Source: Nocardioides caldifontis
GTDB taxonomy: Bacteria > Actinomycetota > Actinomycetes > Propionibacteriales > Nocardioidaceae
Reading direction: 5' to 3'
Assembly: GCF_008087345.1 (NCBI RefSeq)
Contig: NZ_ML701737.1
Location: forward strand, 436,884 to 500,883
DNA: 64,000 nt
Within the stretch, counting starts at the first letter, position 1; every line of letters starts with the position of its first letter. This document shows, in pieces, positions 17,485 through 24,949 of the stretch. The notes beneath the pieces are model-generated. The model saw only the letters and a list, made by a program, of their open reading frames with translations. It was not told the origin of the DNA and ran no database searches. Position numbers and translations under genes: made by a program.

Positions 17485-17677
17485 ACCCCCACGACAGCAG
17501 CCACGTCCGACAATCATCGATCATTTTCCGGGTCGACTAGACCACCGAATCACCCCAATCCGACGCAACGGGACAACCGTCCTCGGCCGTCATGGACATA
17601 GGTCCCGAGCCGCCCTAGCGTGAAAAACGCGGCCGTTGCTCGGCCGCGCCTGGCGCGCCTTTGGGAGAGGAGTGCTC

Positions 17678-17821
17678 ATGACCATCGTGTTGCTGGTCCT
17701 GGGAGTGTGGTTCTCGTTGCTGGTCGCCTATGTGGCGCTCAAGGCACGTCAGCCGAAGCTGGTCCACCCGACTCCACCACGCCTGGTCGCCCGCAGCACC
17801 TCGCGCCGGCACGCCGCCTGA
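17678..17821 (+). CDS. 47-residue single-pass membrane protein
   Basis: A short gene with GGAGAGGAG placed 5 nt before the ATG. The peptide has one hydrophobic helix (IVLLVLGVWFSLLVAYVAL) followed by KARQPKLVHPTPPR and a basic tail. It closely resembles the 49-residue protein at 52793 (helix, then LKLRQPRLPYPRAT), which supports both being real. A hairpin (17629-17647, GCGGCCG stem) lies in the leader. Function unknown. Confidence 0.65.
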   Translation: MTIVLLVLGVWFSLLVAYVALKARQPKLVHPTPPRLVARSTSRRHAA

Positions 17822-17842
17822 CGCCGGCGGTCAGGAACCGGC

Positions 17843-18130
17843 TCAGGAACGCCGCAGGGACCGGATCGCCGGCCGGACGTCGACGAGGTAGACGATCGCC
17901 GCGACGATCCCGACCAGGTTGAAGATGTTGATCGGGTGCCAGAAGAGCATGTGCGCCGCGACTGCCAGGCCGAGGATGATCAGCCACGCCTTCTTGGTGA
18001 GCTTGTCGGCGGCGACGTAGGCGTCTGGCCGTTGGGTCACGGCGTCGACGAACGCGAAGGCCTGCGCCACGAACATCGCCAGGCTGATCAGCGACAGGAG
18101 GATGTCCGGCGCGGCGAAGAGGCTGCTCAC
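17843..18130 (-). CDS. DUF2516 small membrane protein
   Basis: A 95-residue protein with three hydrophobic stretches: ILLSLISLAMFVAQAFAFVD, KAWLIILGLAVAAHMLFW and IFNLVGIVAAIVYLVDV. The size, order and PDAYVAADKLTKKAW segment match the DUF2516 family, which in Mycobacterium lies next to hbhA; the same neighbourhood occurs here, since the HBHA-like and XRE genes precede it on the same strand. A strong hairpin separates it from the HBHA-like gene. Function unknown. Confidence 0.85.
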   Translation of the reverse strand: MSSLFAAPDILLSLISLAMFVAQAFAFVDAVTQRPDAYVAADKLTKKAWLIILGLAVAAHMLFWHPINIFNLVGIVAAIVYLVDVRPAIRSLRRS

Positions 18131-18179
18131 GGAGCACAGCCTAGCGGCGCCGCGAACCTCTGGCGGGGTCCCGCGACGA

Positions 18180-18213
18180 CGACGAACCCCGGCCGTGAGG
18201 ACGGGGTTCGTCG
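18180..18213 (-). terminator. 12-bp stem hairpin after the HBHA-like gene
   Basis: CGACGAACCCCG (18180-18191) pairs perfectly with CGGGGTTCGTCG (18202-18213). It lies 23 nt past the HBHA-like stop and 50 nt before the DUF2516 start, without a T run, so it may act as a terminator or processing stem that reduces read-through. Confidence 0.55.
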
Positions 18214-18235
18214 CTGGAACGCTCGACGCGGTGCG

Positions 18236-19198
18236 TCAGGCCTTCTTGGAGGTCGCGGCCTTCGACGTCGACGACCTGGTCGACGCGCCGGTGGTGGCCG
18301 TCTTCTTCATGGTGGTCCGCTTCGCGGACGCCTTCTTCGGCGCGGGCGCCTTCCTGGCGGCGGGCGTCTTCTTGGCGGCAGCGGTCCCGGTCGTGACCTT
18401 CTTGGTCGCACGCTTGCGGACCGGCGGGGCGGGCTGCTCCACGGCGGCGACGCTGGCGGCGTCCTCGGCTCGGGCGGCCGCCTGGGCGGCGGCCTTCTCG
18501 ACTTCGGCGGCGACCGGCTTCACGGGCTCGGCGTCCTCGCGGATGATCTCGACGTCGCCGGAGAGGGAGTCGTCACGGAGCTTGGCGACGGAGGCCTTGC
18601 CACGGGTGACGAGGGTGTCGAACGCCTCGGCCTGCTCGCCGAGCGCCTCGGTGAGGTCGCCGCGGAGCTCCTGGGCCTTCGCCTCCCACTTGGCGACGAG
18701 CGCCTTCAGCTCGCCCTGGAGCTCGGTGACCCGGCCCTGGGCGGTGCCGGGAAGCGCGCGGACCTGGCCCTGCAGCTCCTCGACGCGGCTCTGCGCCATA
18801 CCGGGGAGCCCCTTGAGCCGGGCCTGCAGCTCCTCGAGCCGCGCGGGGAGCGCCTTGACGTCGGCGACGACGGAGCCCTGGAGGGCGGTGACCCGCTTCT
18901 GCGCCTCGGCGGGGAACCCGGCGACGTCACCCTGGAGCTCGTCGATGCGCGACTCGAGCCGCTCCTGCGCCGTCTTCGCCTCCTTGACCAGCTCGTCGAT
19001 GCGCGCGGCGAGCTGGGTGCGAGCCTGGTCAGCGACCGCGGCGCGGTCGAGCCCGGCCACCCGCTTCTGCAGGTCGGCAGCGGCCTCCCGCAGCTTCTCG
19101 ACGGCGATGTCCCCGGCGCCGACCCACGCGTAGAACGGCGCGGTGACCTCGAGGTTGTACGACGGCACACGGTTCTTGATCGCGGTCCTGGTAGCCAT
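18236..19198 (-). CDS. Heparin-binding haemagglutinin (HBHA)-like coiled-coil protein
   Basis: A 320-residue protein without a classical signal peptide. An N-terminal segment (YAWVGAGDIAVEKLREAAADL) is followed by a long heptad-rich coiled coil (about residues 30-225) with repeated ELQGxLxALP-type units, and a Lys/Ala/Thr/Pro-rich tail (KKTPAARKAPAPKKASAKR) like the methylated heparin-binding tail of mycobacterial HBHA. HBHA binds sulfated glycans and is surface exposed in mycobacteria. This copy is longer than the 199-residue mycobacterial protein because the coiled coil is extended. The XRE regulator gene ends 1 nt before its ATG, as in the Rv0474-hbhA pair. Confidence 0.82.
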   Translation of the reverse strand: MATRTAIKNRVPSYNLEVTAPFYAWVGAGDIAVEKLREAAADLQKRVAGLDRAAVADQARTQLAARIDELVKEAKTAQERLESRIDELQGDVAGFPAEAQKRVTALQGSVVADVKALPARLEELQARLKGLPGMAQSRVEELQGQVRALPGTAQGRVTELQGELKALVAKWEAKAQELRGDLTEALGEQAEAFDTLVTRGKASVAKLRDDSLSGDVEIIREDAEPVKPVAAEVEKAAAQAAARAEDAASVAAVEQPAPPVRKRATKKVTTGTAAAKKTPAARKAPAPKKASAKRTTMKKTATTGASTRSSTSKAATSKKA

Positions 19199-19199
19199 C

Positions 19200-19568
19200 T
19201 CAGGCTCCTTCCTGGTTGGTGTTCGCTGCCCGGAACGACCGGTAGACGTCCAGCAGCGACTGCTTCTGACGTTCGGTGAGGCCGGTGTCGGCCAGGACGG
19301 CGAGCTCGACGGAACGCACCTCGCCGTCCTCGGGATTGAGGAAGCCGGCACGCACGTAGAGCGTCTCTGCCGAGATCCGCAACGCCTTGGCGATGGACTG
19401 CAGCACCTCGGCCGAGGGGCGGCGGAGTCCTCGCTCGATCTGGCTCAGGTAGGGGTTGGAGACGCCGGCCGCCTCAGCGAGCTGGCGCAGCGTGAGCCGG
19501 TTGGCGACCCGCTGCTCGCGCAGGTAGTCGCCGAGGCTCCCGACTGCTCCCCCGATCCGTGTCGCCAT
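19200..19568 (-). CDS. XRE-family transcriptional regulator upstream of hbhA-like gene
   Basis: A 122-residue cytoplasmic DNA-binding protein. The helix-turn-helix occupies about residues 10-70 (LGDYLREQRVANRLTLRQLA then GVSNPYLSQIERGLRRPS), and the C-terminal half (LAVLADTGLTERQKQSLLDVY) resembles the tail of mycobacterial Rv0474. It is 1 nt from the HBHA-like gene and probably controls its own operon. The upstream spacer shared with cysC contains AGCA-rich short repeats (about 19580-19605) that could be its operator. Confidence 0.9.
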   Translation of the reverse strand: MATRIGGAVGSLGDYLREQRVANRLTLRQLAEAAGVSNPYLSQIERGLRRPSAEVLQSIAKALRISAETLYVRAGFLNPEDGEVRSVELAVLADTGLTERQKQSLLDVYRSFRAANTNQEGA

Positions 19569-19787
19569 GGCCCCACTCTGCTAGCAGGAGCAAGCAGAAG
19601 CAAACGCAGCCGTCGTGATCCACCCCACGCCTGCCAACAGGACAACGCAGCAATCGAATGCGCGTCAGCTAGCTGGTGGCATGCATCACGACCATCCCTG
19701 CCTGTGCCGCGCACCCGCGAGGCGTCCAGCGCTCCGGCAAGGCCCGACTCGACCCTGGTTCGACGCCGTATGTCTAGCGAGTTAGTC

Positions 19788-19800
19788 CATACTGGGCCCG
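19788..19800 (+). promoter_or_regulatory. Probable leaderless promoter of cysC
   Basis: CATACT at 19788-19793 ends 7 nt before the GTG start of cysC, so transcription would begin at or next to the start codon. No ribosome site precedes the GTG, which fits a leaderless mRNA. Confidence 0.5.
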
Positions 19801-21111
19801 GTGACCGCACTGCCCCAGCACTGCCCGACGGCCCGGGAGCTCGACGACCTCGAGCTGCTCTCGACCGGGGCCCTCGGCGACCCTCCCCGGTTCGGCGCCG
19901 CCGGCGACCCGGTGACGCTCGCCGTCCCTGAGGACCTCGCTGCTTCGGCCTCCGATGCAGGGGGCGTCGAGCTCGTCGACCCAGAGGGGCTGCCGCTCGC
20001 CCGGCTCCACGTCGAGGGGACCTACGCCGCCGGCTCCCTCACGGGCCTCACGGGGCAGGTCCAGCCCCTCCAGCACCCGGAGTACGGCGCGTTCCGCCAG
20101 CACTACCTGACGCCGGCCGACGTCCGGGAGCGGCACCGTGACGCGCTGGCGGTGCCTGTCGCCGGCCCGCTCTCCGAGGCGGACCTGGAGCAGATCCGCA
20201 AGCAGGCCGACGGCCGCCCTGTCGTGCTGCTCGCGCTCGCCGGCCACGGCACCGCGTCATACGCCGGGCGCGGGCTGAGCGCCAAAGCCATCATCCGGGC
20301 CACGCTCGCCGCCGCCCGTCTCCTCGACGACGCGACCGTGGTCGCCGTCCCGCTGGCCTCCCGCGGCCCGGGGCGCGCCGAGGACGACGAGGTGCTGCGG
20401 CGCACTGTGGTCGCGGCCTACGCCACCGGCGAGGTCCTGACGGTGACCGGCGAGGGGCCGCTACCGATGGAGGTGGCCCACGTCGTCGACTTCGAGGCTC
20501 CGCCGCGGGACCGCCAGGGGCTCGTCCTCTTCTTCACCGGGCTCTCCGGGAGCGGGAAGTCGACGCTCGCGCGAGCCCTGCACGACGTCGTCCTCGAGCG
20601 CGGCGAACGCACCGTCACCTCCCTCGACGGCGACGTCGTGCGCCGGAACCTGTCAGCAGGGCTGACCTTTTCCAAGGCGGACCGCGAGACCAACATCAGG
20701 CGGATCGGCTGGGTGGCCGCGGAGATCAGCCGCCACCACGGCATCGCGATCTGCAGCCCGATCGCCCCCTTCGACGAGACCCGCAAGCAGGTGCGGGCGA
20801 TGGTCGACGAGGCTGGCGGGGCGTTCTTCCTCATCCACGTCGCCACTCCGGTCGAGGAGTGCGAGCGGCGTGACCGCAAGGGGCTCTACGCCAAGGCCCG
20901 CCGCGGCGAGATCCCCGAGTTCACCGGCATCTCATCGCCGTACGAGGAGCCCGAGGACGCCGACGTGCGCGTCGACACGACGGGTCGGACGATCCCGGAC
21001 GTACTCTCCGAGATCCTGGCGGCTCTCGACGAGTCCGGCTACCTAACCGAACCCCAGGTGGTTGAGGAGCGAGCGAAGCGAGCGTCTCGAAACCACCAGG
21101 AAGGCCCGTGA
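19801..21111 (+). CDS. cysC: Adenylyl-sulfate kinase with an N-terminal ATP-sulfurylase-like region
   Basis: A 436-residue protein whose C-terminal 200 residues are a complete APS kinase: P-loop GLSGSGKSTLARAL near 249, DGDVVRRNLSAGLTFSKADR, NIRRIGWVAAEIS and GLYAKARRGEIPEFTGISS. It phosphorylates APS to PAPS, the sulfate donor. Residues 1-225 look like a worn ATP-sulfurylase PUA/catalytic region (DDLELLSTGALGD at the start) but lack the HxGH nucleotide motif, so it is probably non-catalytic. The last 17 residues (VVEERAKRASRNHQEGP) are encoded by a dispersed palindromic repeat. The stop overlaps the TauE/SafE start. Confidence 0.9.
   Translation: MTALPQHCPTARELDDLELLSTGALGDPPRFGAAGDPVTLAVPEDLAASASDAGGVELVDPEGLPLARLHVEGTYAAGSLTGLTGQVQPLQHPEYGAFRQHYLTPADVRERHRDALAVPVAGPLSEADLEQIRKQADGRPVVLLALAGHGTASYAGRGLSAKAIIRATLAAARLLDDATVVAVPLASRGPGRAEDDEVLRRTVVAAYATGEVLTVTGEGPLPMEVAHVVDFEAPPRDRQGLVLFFTGLSGSGKSTLARALHDVVLERGERTVTSLDGDVVRRNLSAGLTFSKADRETNIRRIGWVAAEISRHHGIAICSPIAPFDETRKQVRAMVDEAGGAFFLIHVATPVEECERRDRKGLYAKARRGEIPEFTGISSPYEEPEDADVRVDTTGRTIPDVLSEILAALDESGYLTEPQVVEERAKRASRNHQEGP
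21057..21097. repeat. Dispersed palindromic repeat, family A, inside the 3' end of cysC
   Basis: GGTGGTTGAG...CTCGAAACCACC with the inner GAGCGAGCGAAGCGAGCG; the ends GGTGGTT and AACCACC are complementary. It supplies the last codons of cysC. Shorter members with the core GTTTCGACAGGCTCAACCACC occur at 28714-28768, 35271-35336 and 43524-43547. Confidence 0.8.
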
Positions 21112-22088
21112 TGGAGCTCCTGGGCGGCGACTTCTTCCCGATCCTGGCCGCCGGCTTCTTCGTCGGCATCATCGTCGGGCTGACCGGGATGGGCGGTGGG
21201 GCGCTCATGACGCCGGCACTCATCTTCCTCGGCGTCGGGCACACCGCGACGGTGGTCACCGCAGACCTGACCGCGGCCGCCGTCTACAAGACCGGTGGCG
21301 CCCTCGTGCACTCGAGACACGGGTCACCGAACTACGAGCTCGCGAAATGGCTGATCATCGGCTCGGTCCCGATGGCATTCGCCGGGCCGTTCCTGGTCAA
21401 GGCGGTCGTCGATCCCGCCGAGGTGGAGTCGGCGCTCCAGTTCGCCATCGGCGTCGCGCTCCTCTTCGCGGCCTCGACGTACGCCCTGCGTATCTACCTG
21501 GGCATGCGGCAGCGGGCCCGCGGCAAGGAGCAGACGCGGACCGATGTCGCCGTCCGACCTGTCCCGACGCTGCTGGTCGGCGCCCTCGGCGGAGCCCTGG
21601 TCGGCATCACGTCAGTGGGGTCGGGCTCGGTGATCATGGTCGCGCTGCTGATGCTCTACCCGGCGCTCTCCGCGGTCCGGCTCGTCGGGACCGACCTGGT
21701 CCAGGCGATCCCCCTGGTCCTCGCGGCCGCGATCGCCAACATCATCGCCCACGGTCTCGACTGGGGGCTCGTGATCCCGCTGATCATCGGCTCCGTCCCC
21801 GGGACGATCCTCGGCTCACGGCTCGCGCCGATGGTGAGCCAGTCGATCATCCGGCGTGGCATCGTCATCGTGCTCACCATGAGCGGTGTCGCGCTGCTCG
21901 ACAAGGCCGGCTGGGCACCGCTCGGCGAGGACGAGACCTACCCGATGCTCGTCGCCGGGGTCGGCTTGGCGATGCTCGTGCTGGTGCCGGTGGTGTGGGG
22001 GCTCCTGCGGCGCTCCGAAGGGTTGCCGTTCTGGGGTGCGCCCACCGTGCGACAGATCGAGGAGGACCTCTCGACCCGCGGGTCCTGA
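21111..22088 (+). CDS. Sulfite exporter TauE/SafE family permease
   Basis: A 325-residue membrane protein with about eight or nine helices in two halves, each with the family pattern: AGFFVGIIVGLTGMGGGALMT at the N-terminus and GALGGALVGITSVGSGSVIM in the middle. Family members move sulfite, sulfoacetate or other organosulfur anions. The ATG overlaps the cysC stop (TGATG) and AGGAAGG lies 7 nt upstream. Its place between cysC and cysD suggests sulfur anion movement linked to sulfate activation, for instance uptake or release of sulfite or sulfate; direction is unknown. Confidence 0.88.
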   Translation: MELLGGDFFPILAAGFFVGIIVGLTGMGGGALMTPALIFLGVGHTATVVTADLTAAAVYKTGGALVHSRHGSPNYELAKWLIIGSVPMAFAGPFLVKAVVDPAEVESALQFAIGVALLFAASTYALRIYLGMRQRARGKEQTRTDVAVRPVPTLLVGALGGALVGITSVGSGSVIMVALLMLYPALSAVRLVGTDLVQAIPLVLAAAIANIIAHGLDWGLVIPLIIGSVPGTILGSRLAPMVSQSIIRRGIVIVLTMSGVALLDKAGWAPLGEDETYPMLVAGVGLAMLVLVPVVWGLLRRSEGLPFWGAPTVRQIEEDLSTRGS

Positions 22089-22151
22089 GGCTCCTGCAGA
22101 CTCACCTGCTGGACTCCCCGGGTAGCGGTCACGGGGACAGTCAGCGCCGAC

Positions 22152-22178
22152 TACCATGTCGGTCTACCCACGGAGAGG
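22152..22178 (+). promoter_or_regulatory. Putative -10 element and ribosome site before cysD
   Basis: TACCAT at 22152-22157 resembles an actinobacterial -10 box, and GGAGAGG at 22172-22178 lies 12 nt before the cysD ATG. This suggests cysD-cysN have their own promoter in addition to any read-through from cysC. Confidence 0.4.
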
Positions 22179-22190
22179 TTCGCCCACGGG

Positions 22191-23108
22191 ATGACGATCA
22201 CTACCCACGCCGACTACCGGCTCAGCCAGCTCGACGAGCTCGAGGCCGAGTCGATCCACATCTTCCGCGAGGTCGCGGCGGAGTTCGAGAAGCCGGTCCT
22301 GATGTTCTCGGGCGGCAAGGACTCCATCGTGATGATGCGGCTGGCGGAGAAGGCCTTCTACCCGGCCAAGATCCCGTTCCCGGTGCTCCAGGTGGACACC
22401 GGCTACGACTTCCCCGAGGTGTTGGCCACCCGGGACAACTGGGTCAACCGCCTGGGCGTCCGGCTGATCGTCGCCAGCGTCGAGCAGGCGATCAAGGACG
22501 GTGTCGTCGTCGACGACGGCAAGACCTCGCGCAACCGGCTCCAGATCGGCACCCTGCTGAACGCCCTCGAGACCGAGGGGTTCACCGCGGCGTTCGGCGG
22601 TGGCCGGCGCGACGAGGAGAAGGCGCGAGCCAAGGAGCGCGTCTACTCCCACCGCGACGAGTTCGGCCAGTGGGATCCCAAGAACCAGCGCCCCGAGCTG
22701 TGGTCGCTCTACAACGGCCGGATCCACGAGGGCGAGCACATGCGGATCTTCCCGCTCTCGAACTGGACCGAGCTCGACATCTGGCACTACATCGGCCGGG
22801 AGGAGATCGAGATCCCCTCGATCTACTTCAGCCACCAGCGCCGCGTCTTCCAGCGCGACGGGATGCTGCTCTCCGAGAGCGAGTTCAACCCGCTCCGCCC
22901 CGGCGAGACCGTCGAGGAGCGCACGGTGCGGTTCCGCACCGTCGGCGACCTGACGCTCACCGGCTGCGTCGAGAGCGAGGCCGCGACCATCCCCGAGATC
23001 ATCGACGAGATCGCCATCGCCCGGGTGACCGAGCGCGGCGCCACCCGCGGTGACGACCGGTTCTCCGAGGCCGCCATGGAAGACCGGAAGAAGGAAGGCT
23101 ACTTCTGA
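22191..23108 (+). CDS. cysD: Sulfate adenylyltransferase small subunit
   Basis: A 305-residue PP-loop ATPase subunit that, with CysN, forms adenylyl sulfate from ATP and sulfate. It has the PP-loop FSGGKDSIVMMRLAEKAF near residues 39-56, VDTGYDFPE near 69, AFGGGRRDEEKARAKER near 136 and the C-terminal RFRTVGDLTLTGCVES. Length matches the family (about 300). Its stop shares one base with the cysN ATG (TGATG). It feeds APS to the CysC kinase encoded 1 kb upstream. Confidence 0.96.
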   Translation: MTITTHADYRLSQLDELEAESIHIFREVAAEFEKPVLMFSGGKDSIVMMRLAEKAFYPAKIPFPVLQVDTGYDFPEVLATRDNWVNRLGVRLIVASVEQAIKDGVVVDDGKTSRNRLQIGTLLNALETEGFTAAFGGGRRDEEKARAKERVYSHRDEFGQWDPKNQRPELWSLYNGRIHEGEHMRIFPLSNWTELDIWHYIGREEIEIPSIYFSHQRRVFQRDGMLLSESEFNPLRPGETVEERTVRFRTVGDLTLTGCVESEAATIPEIIDEIAIARVTERGATRGDDRFSEAAMEDRKKEGYF

Positions 23109-24391
23109 TGTCGAGCACCACCCCTGAGGGAAGGCCTTCCATGGACCTCCTCCGCTTCGCCACCGCCGGCTCCGTCGACGACGGCAAGTCGACCCTGATC
23201 GGGCGGCTGCTCCTCGACTCGAAGGCCATCTTCGAGGACCAGCTCGAGGCCGTCGAGGCCACCAGCCAGTCGCGGGGCTACGACTACACCGACCTCGCGC
23301 TGCTGACCGACGGGCTCCGCTCCGAGCGGGAGCAGGGCATCACGATCGACGTCGCCTACCGCTACTTCGCGACCCCGAGCCGCAAGTTCATCATCGCGGA
23401 CACCCCGGGCCACGTGCAGTACACGCGCAACATGGTCACCGGCGCCTCGACCGCCGACCTCGGCCTCGTCCTGGTCGACGCCCGTCAGGGGCTCACCGAG
23501 CAGTCGCGCCGGCACGCCGTGATCCTGTCGCTGCTGCGGGTGCCGCACCTCGTGCTCGCGGTGAACAAGATGGACCTCGTCGACTACGACCAGAAGGTCT
23601 ACGACTCGATCCACGAGGAGTTCACCGCCTTCGCGACCAAGCTCAACATCCCTGACCTCGAGGTCATCCCGATCTCGGCGCTCAAGGGCGACAACGTCGT
23701 GACCCGGTCCGAGCAGATGGACTGGTACTCCGGCCCGACGCTCATGCACCACCTCGAGAACGTCCACGTGGCCTCGGACCGCGACCTCGTCGACGTCCGC
23801 TTCCCGGTGCAGTACGTCATCCGTCCGAAGTCCGACGCCTACCACGACTACCGCGGGTACGCCGGCCGCGTCGCCGGTGGCGTTCTCAAGCCGGGCGACG
23901 AGGTCATGGCGCTCCCGTCGGGGCTCACCAGCCGCATCGCCGGGATCGACCTCTTCGACAAGGAGGTCTCCGAGGCGTTCCCCCCGATGTCGGTGACGGT
24001 CCGCCTCGAGGACGACATCGACGTCTCGCGTGGCGACATGCTGTGCCGGCCGCAGAACGCGCCGAAGCCCAGCCAGGACATCGACGCGATGATCTGCTGG
24101 ATGACCAACACCCCGCTGTCCCCGCGGCAGAAGCTGGCCATCAAGCACACGACGCGGACCGGCCGGGCGTTGGTGAAGGACATCCAGTACCGCCTGGACG
24201 TCAACACCCTGCACCGCGACCAGGACACCAAGCAGCTCGGGCTCAACGAGATCGGCCGGGTGCAGCTGCGCACGACCGTCCCGCTGCTGTGCGACCCTTA
24301 CGTCAAGAACCGCACGACGGGGTCGTTCATCCTGATTGACGAGGCGACCGGCGTCACCGTCGGCGCGGGGATGATCAACAGCAATTCCTGA
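23108..24391 (+). CDS. cysN: Sulfate adenylyltransferase large (GTPase) subunit
   Basis: A 427-residue elongation-factor-like GTPase: G1 GSVDDGKSTLIGRLL, G3 DTPGHVQYTRNM and G4 NKMDLVD, followed by two beta-barrel domains. GTP hydrolysis drives APS synthesis by CysD. It is the stand-alone form without a fused CysC domain, consistent with the separate cysC gene. In many actinobacteria this activity feeds sulfate reduction; here no cysH or sulfite reductase gene is in the window, so PAPS for sulfotransferases is an equally good use. Confidence 0.96.
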   Translation: MSSTTPEGRPSMDLLRFATAGSVDDGKSTLIGRLLLDSKAIFEDQLEAVEATSQSRGYDYTDLALLTDGLRSEREQGITIDVAYRYFATPSRKFIIADTPGHVQYTRNMVTGASTADLGLVLVDARQGLTEQSRRHAVILSLLRVPHLVLAVNKMDLVDYDQKVYDSIHEEFTAFATKLNIPDLEVIPISALKGDNVVTRSEQMDWYSGPTLMHHLENVHVASDRDLVDVRFPVQYVIRPKSDAYHDYRGYAGRVAGGVLKPGDEVMALPSGLTSRIAGIDLFDKEVSEAFPPMSVTVRLEDDIDVSRGDMLCRPQNAPKPSQDIDAMICWMTNTPLSPRQKLAIKHTTRTGRALVKDIQYRLDVNTLHRDQDTKQLGLNEIGRVQLRTTVPLLCDPYVKNRTTGSFILIDEATGVTVGAGMINSNS

Positions 24392-24398
24392 TCGCGGC

Positions 24399-24770
24399 AT
24401 GAGCACGCGAGAAGACCGGAGCATGCTGGAATCCGAGCAGCGCCCGTGGGGGTCCTGGCACGTCATCGACGTCAACCACGGATACAAGATCAAGCGGATC
24501 CACGTGAACCCGGGCTGCCGCCTCTCGTACCAGACGCATCAGTACCGCAGCGAGCACTGGGTCGTCATCTTCGGCGTGGCGACCTGCATCATCGACGGCC
24601 AAGTCGTCACCGCCGGCCCAGGAGAGTCGGTAGACGTCCCCCAGGGCGCCAAGCACCGGTTGTGCAACGAGGGCAAGCAGGAACTTGTCATCGTCGAGGT
24701 CCAGCACGGCGCATACACCGGTGAAGACGACATCTGCCGGCACGACGACGACTACGGCCGACACGAGTAG
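24399..24770 (+). CDS. Cupin protein, mannose-6-phosphate isomerase type II-like
   Basis: A 123-residue single cupin with the pattern of the C-terminal domain of type II phosphomannose isomerase/GDP-mannose pyrophosphorylase: EQRPWGSWHVID, IHVNPGCRLSYQTHQYRSEHW and PQGAKHRLCNEGKQEL. The His and Glu residues would bind the metal. It could interconvert fructose- and mannose-6-phosphate for GDP-mannose, which would match the gmd gene further along, or bind another sugar. It follows cysN by 7 nt. A second in-frame ATG eight codons in is an alternative start. Confidence 0.8.
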   Translation: MSTREDRSMLESEQRPWGSWHVIDVNHGYKIKRIHVNPGCRLSYQTHQYRSEHWVVIFGVATCIIDGQVVTAGPGESVDVPQGAKHRLCNEGKQELVIVEVQHGAYTGEDDICRHDDDYGRHE

Positions 24771-24949
24771 GACGAGGCACCCGAGACCCCGCTCCGCGAC
24801 ACCGCAGCTGCCCACCCCGCCCTACCGGGCCAAGAGGGGACGACAGTCCCTTCCAGGGCCGACCACCCGTTGGGACCATTCACCATCGGTGCTGCCTCTT
24901 ACACAGCGTGGGAGTTCGCTGCAGCCACTGGGGGGATACGGGGAATCCA

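Noticed and set aside
22158..22196. Small frame MSVYPRRGSPTG as a leader peptide of cysD
   Set aside because: It contains no cysteine, has no ribosome site and merely runs into the cysD start.
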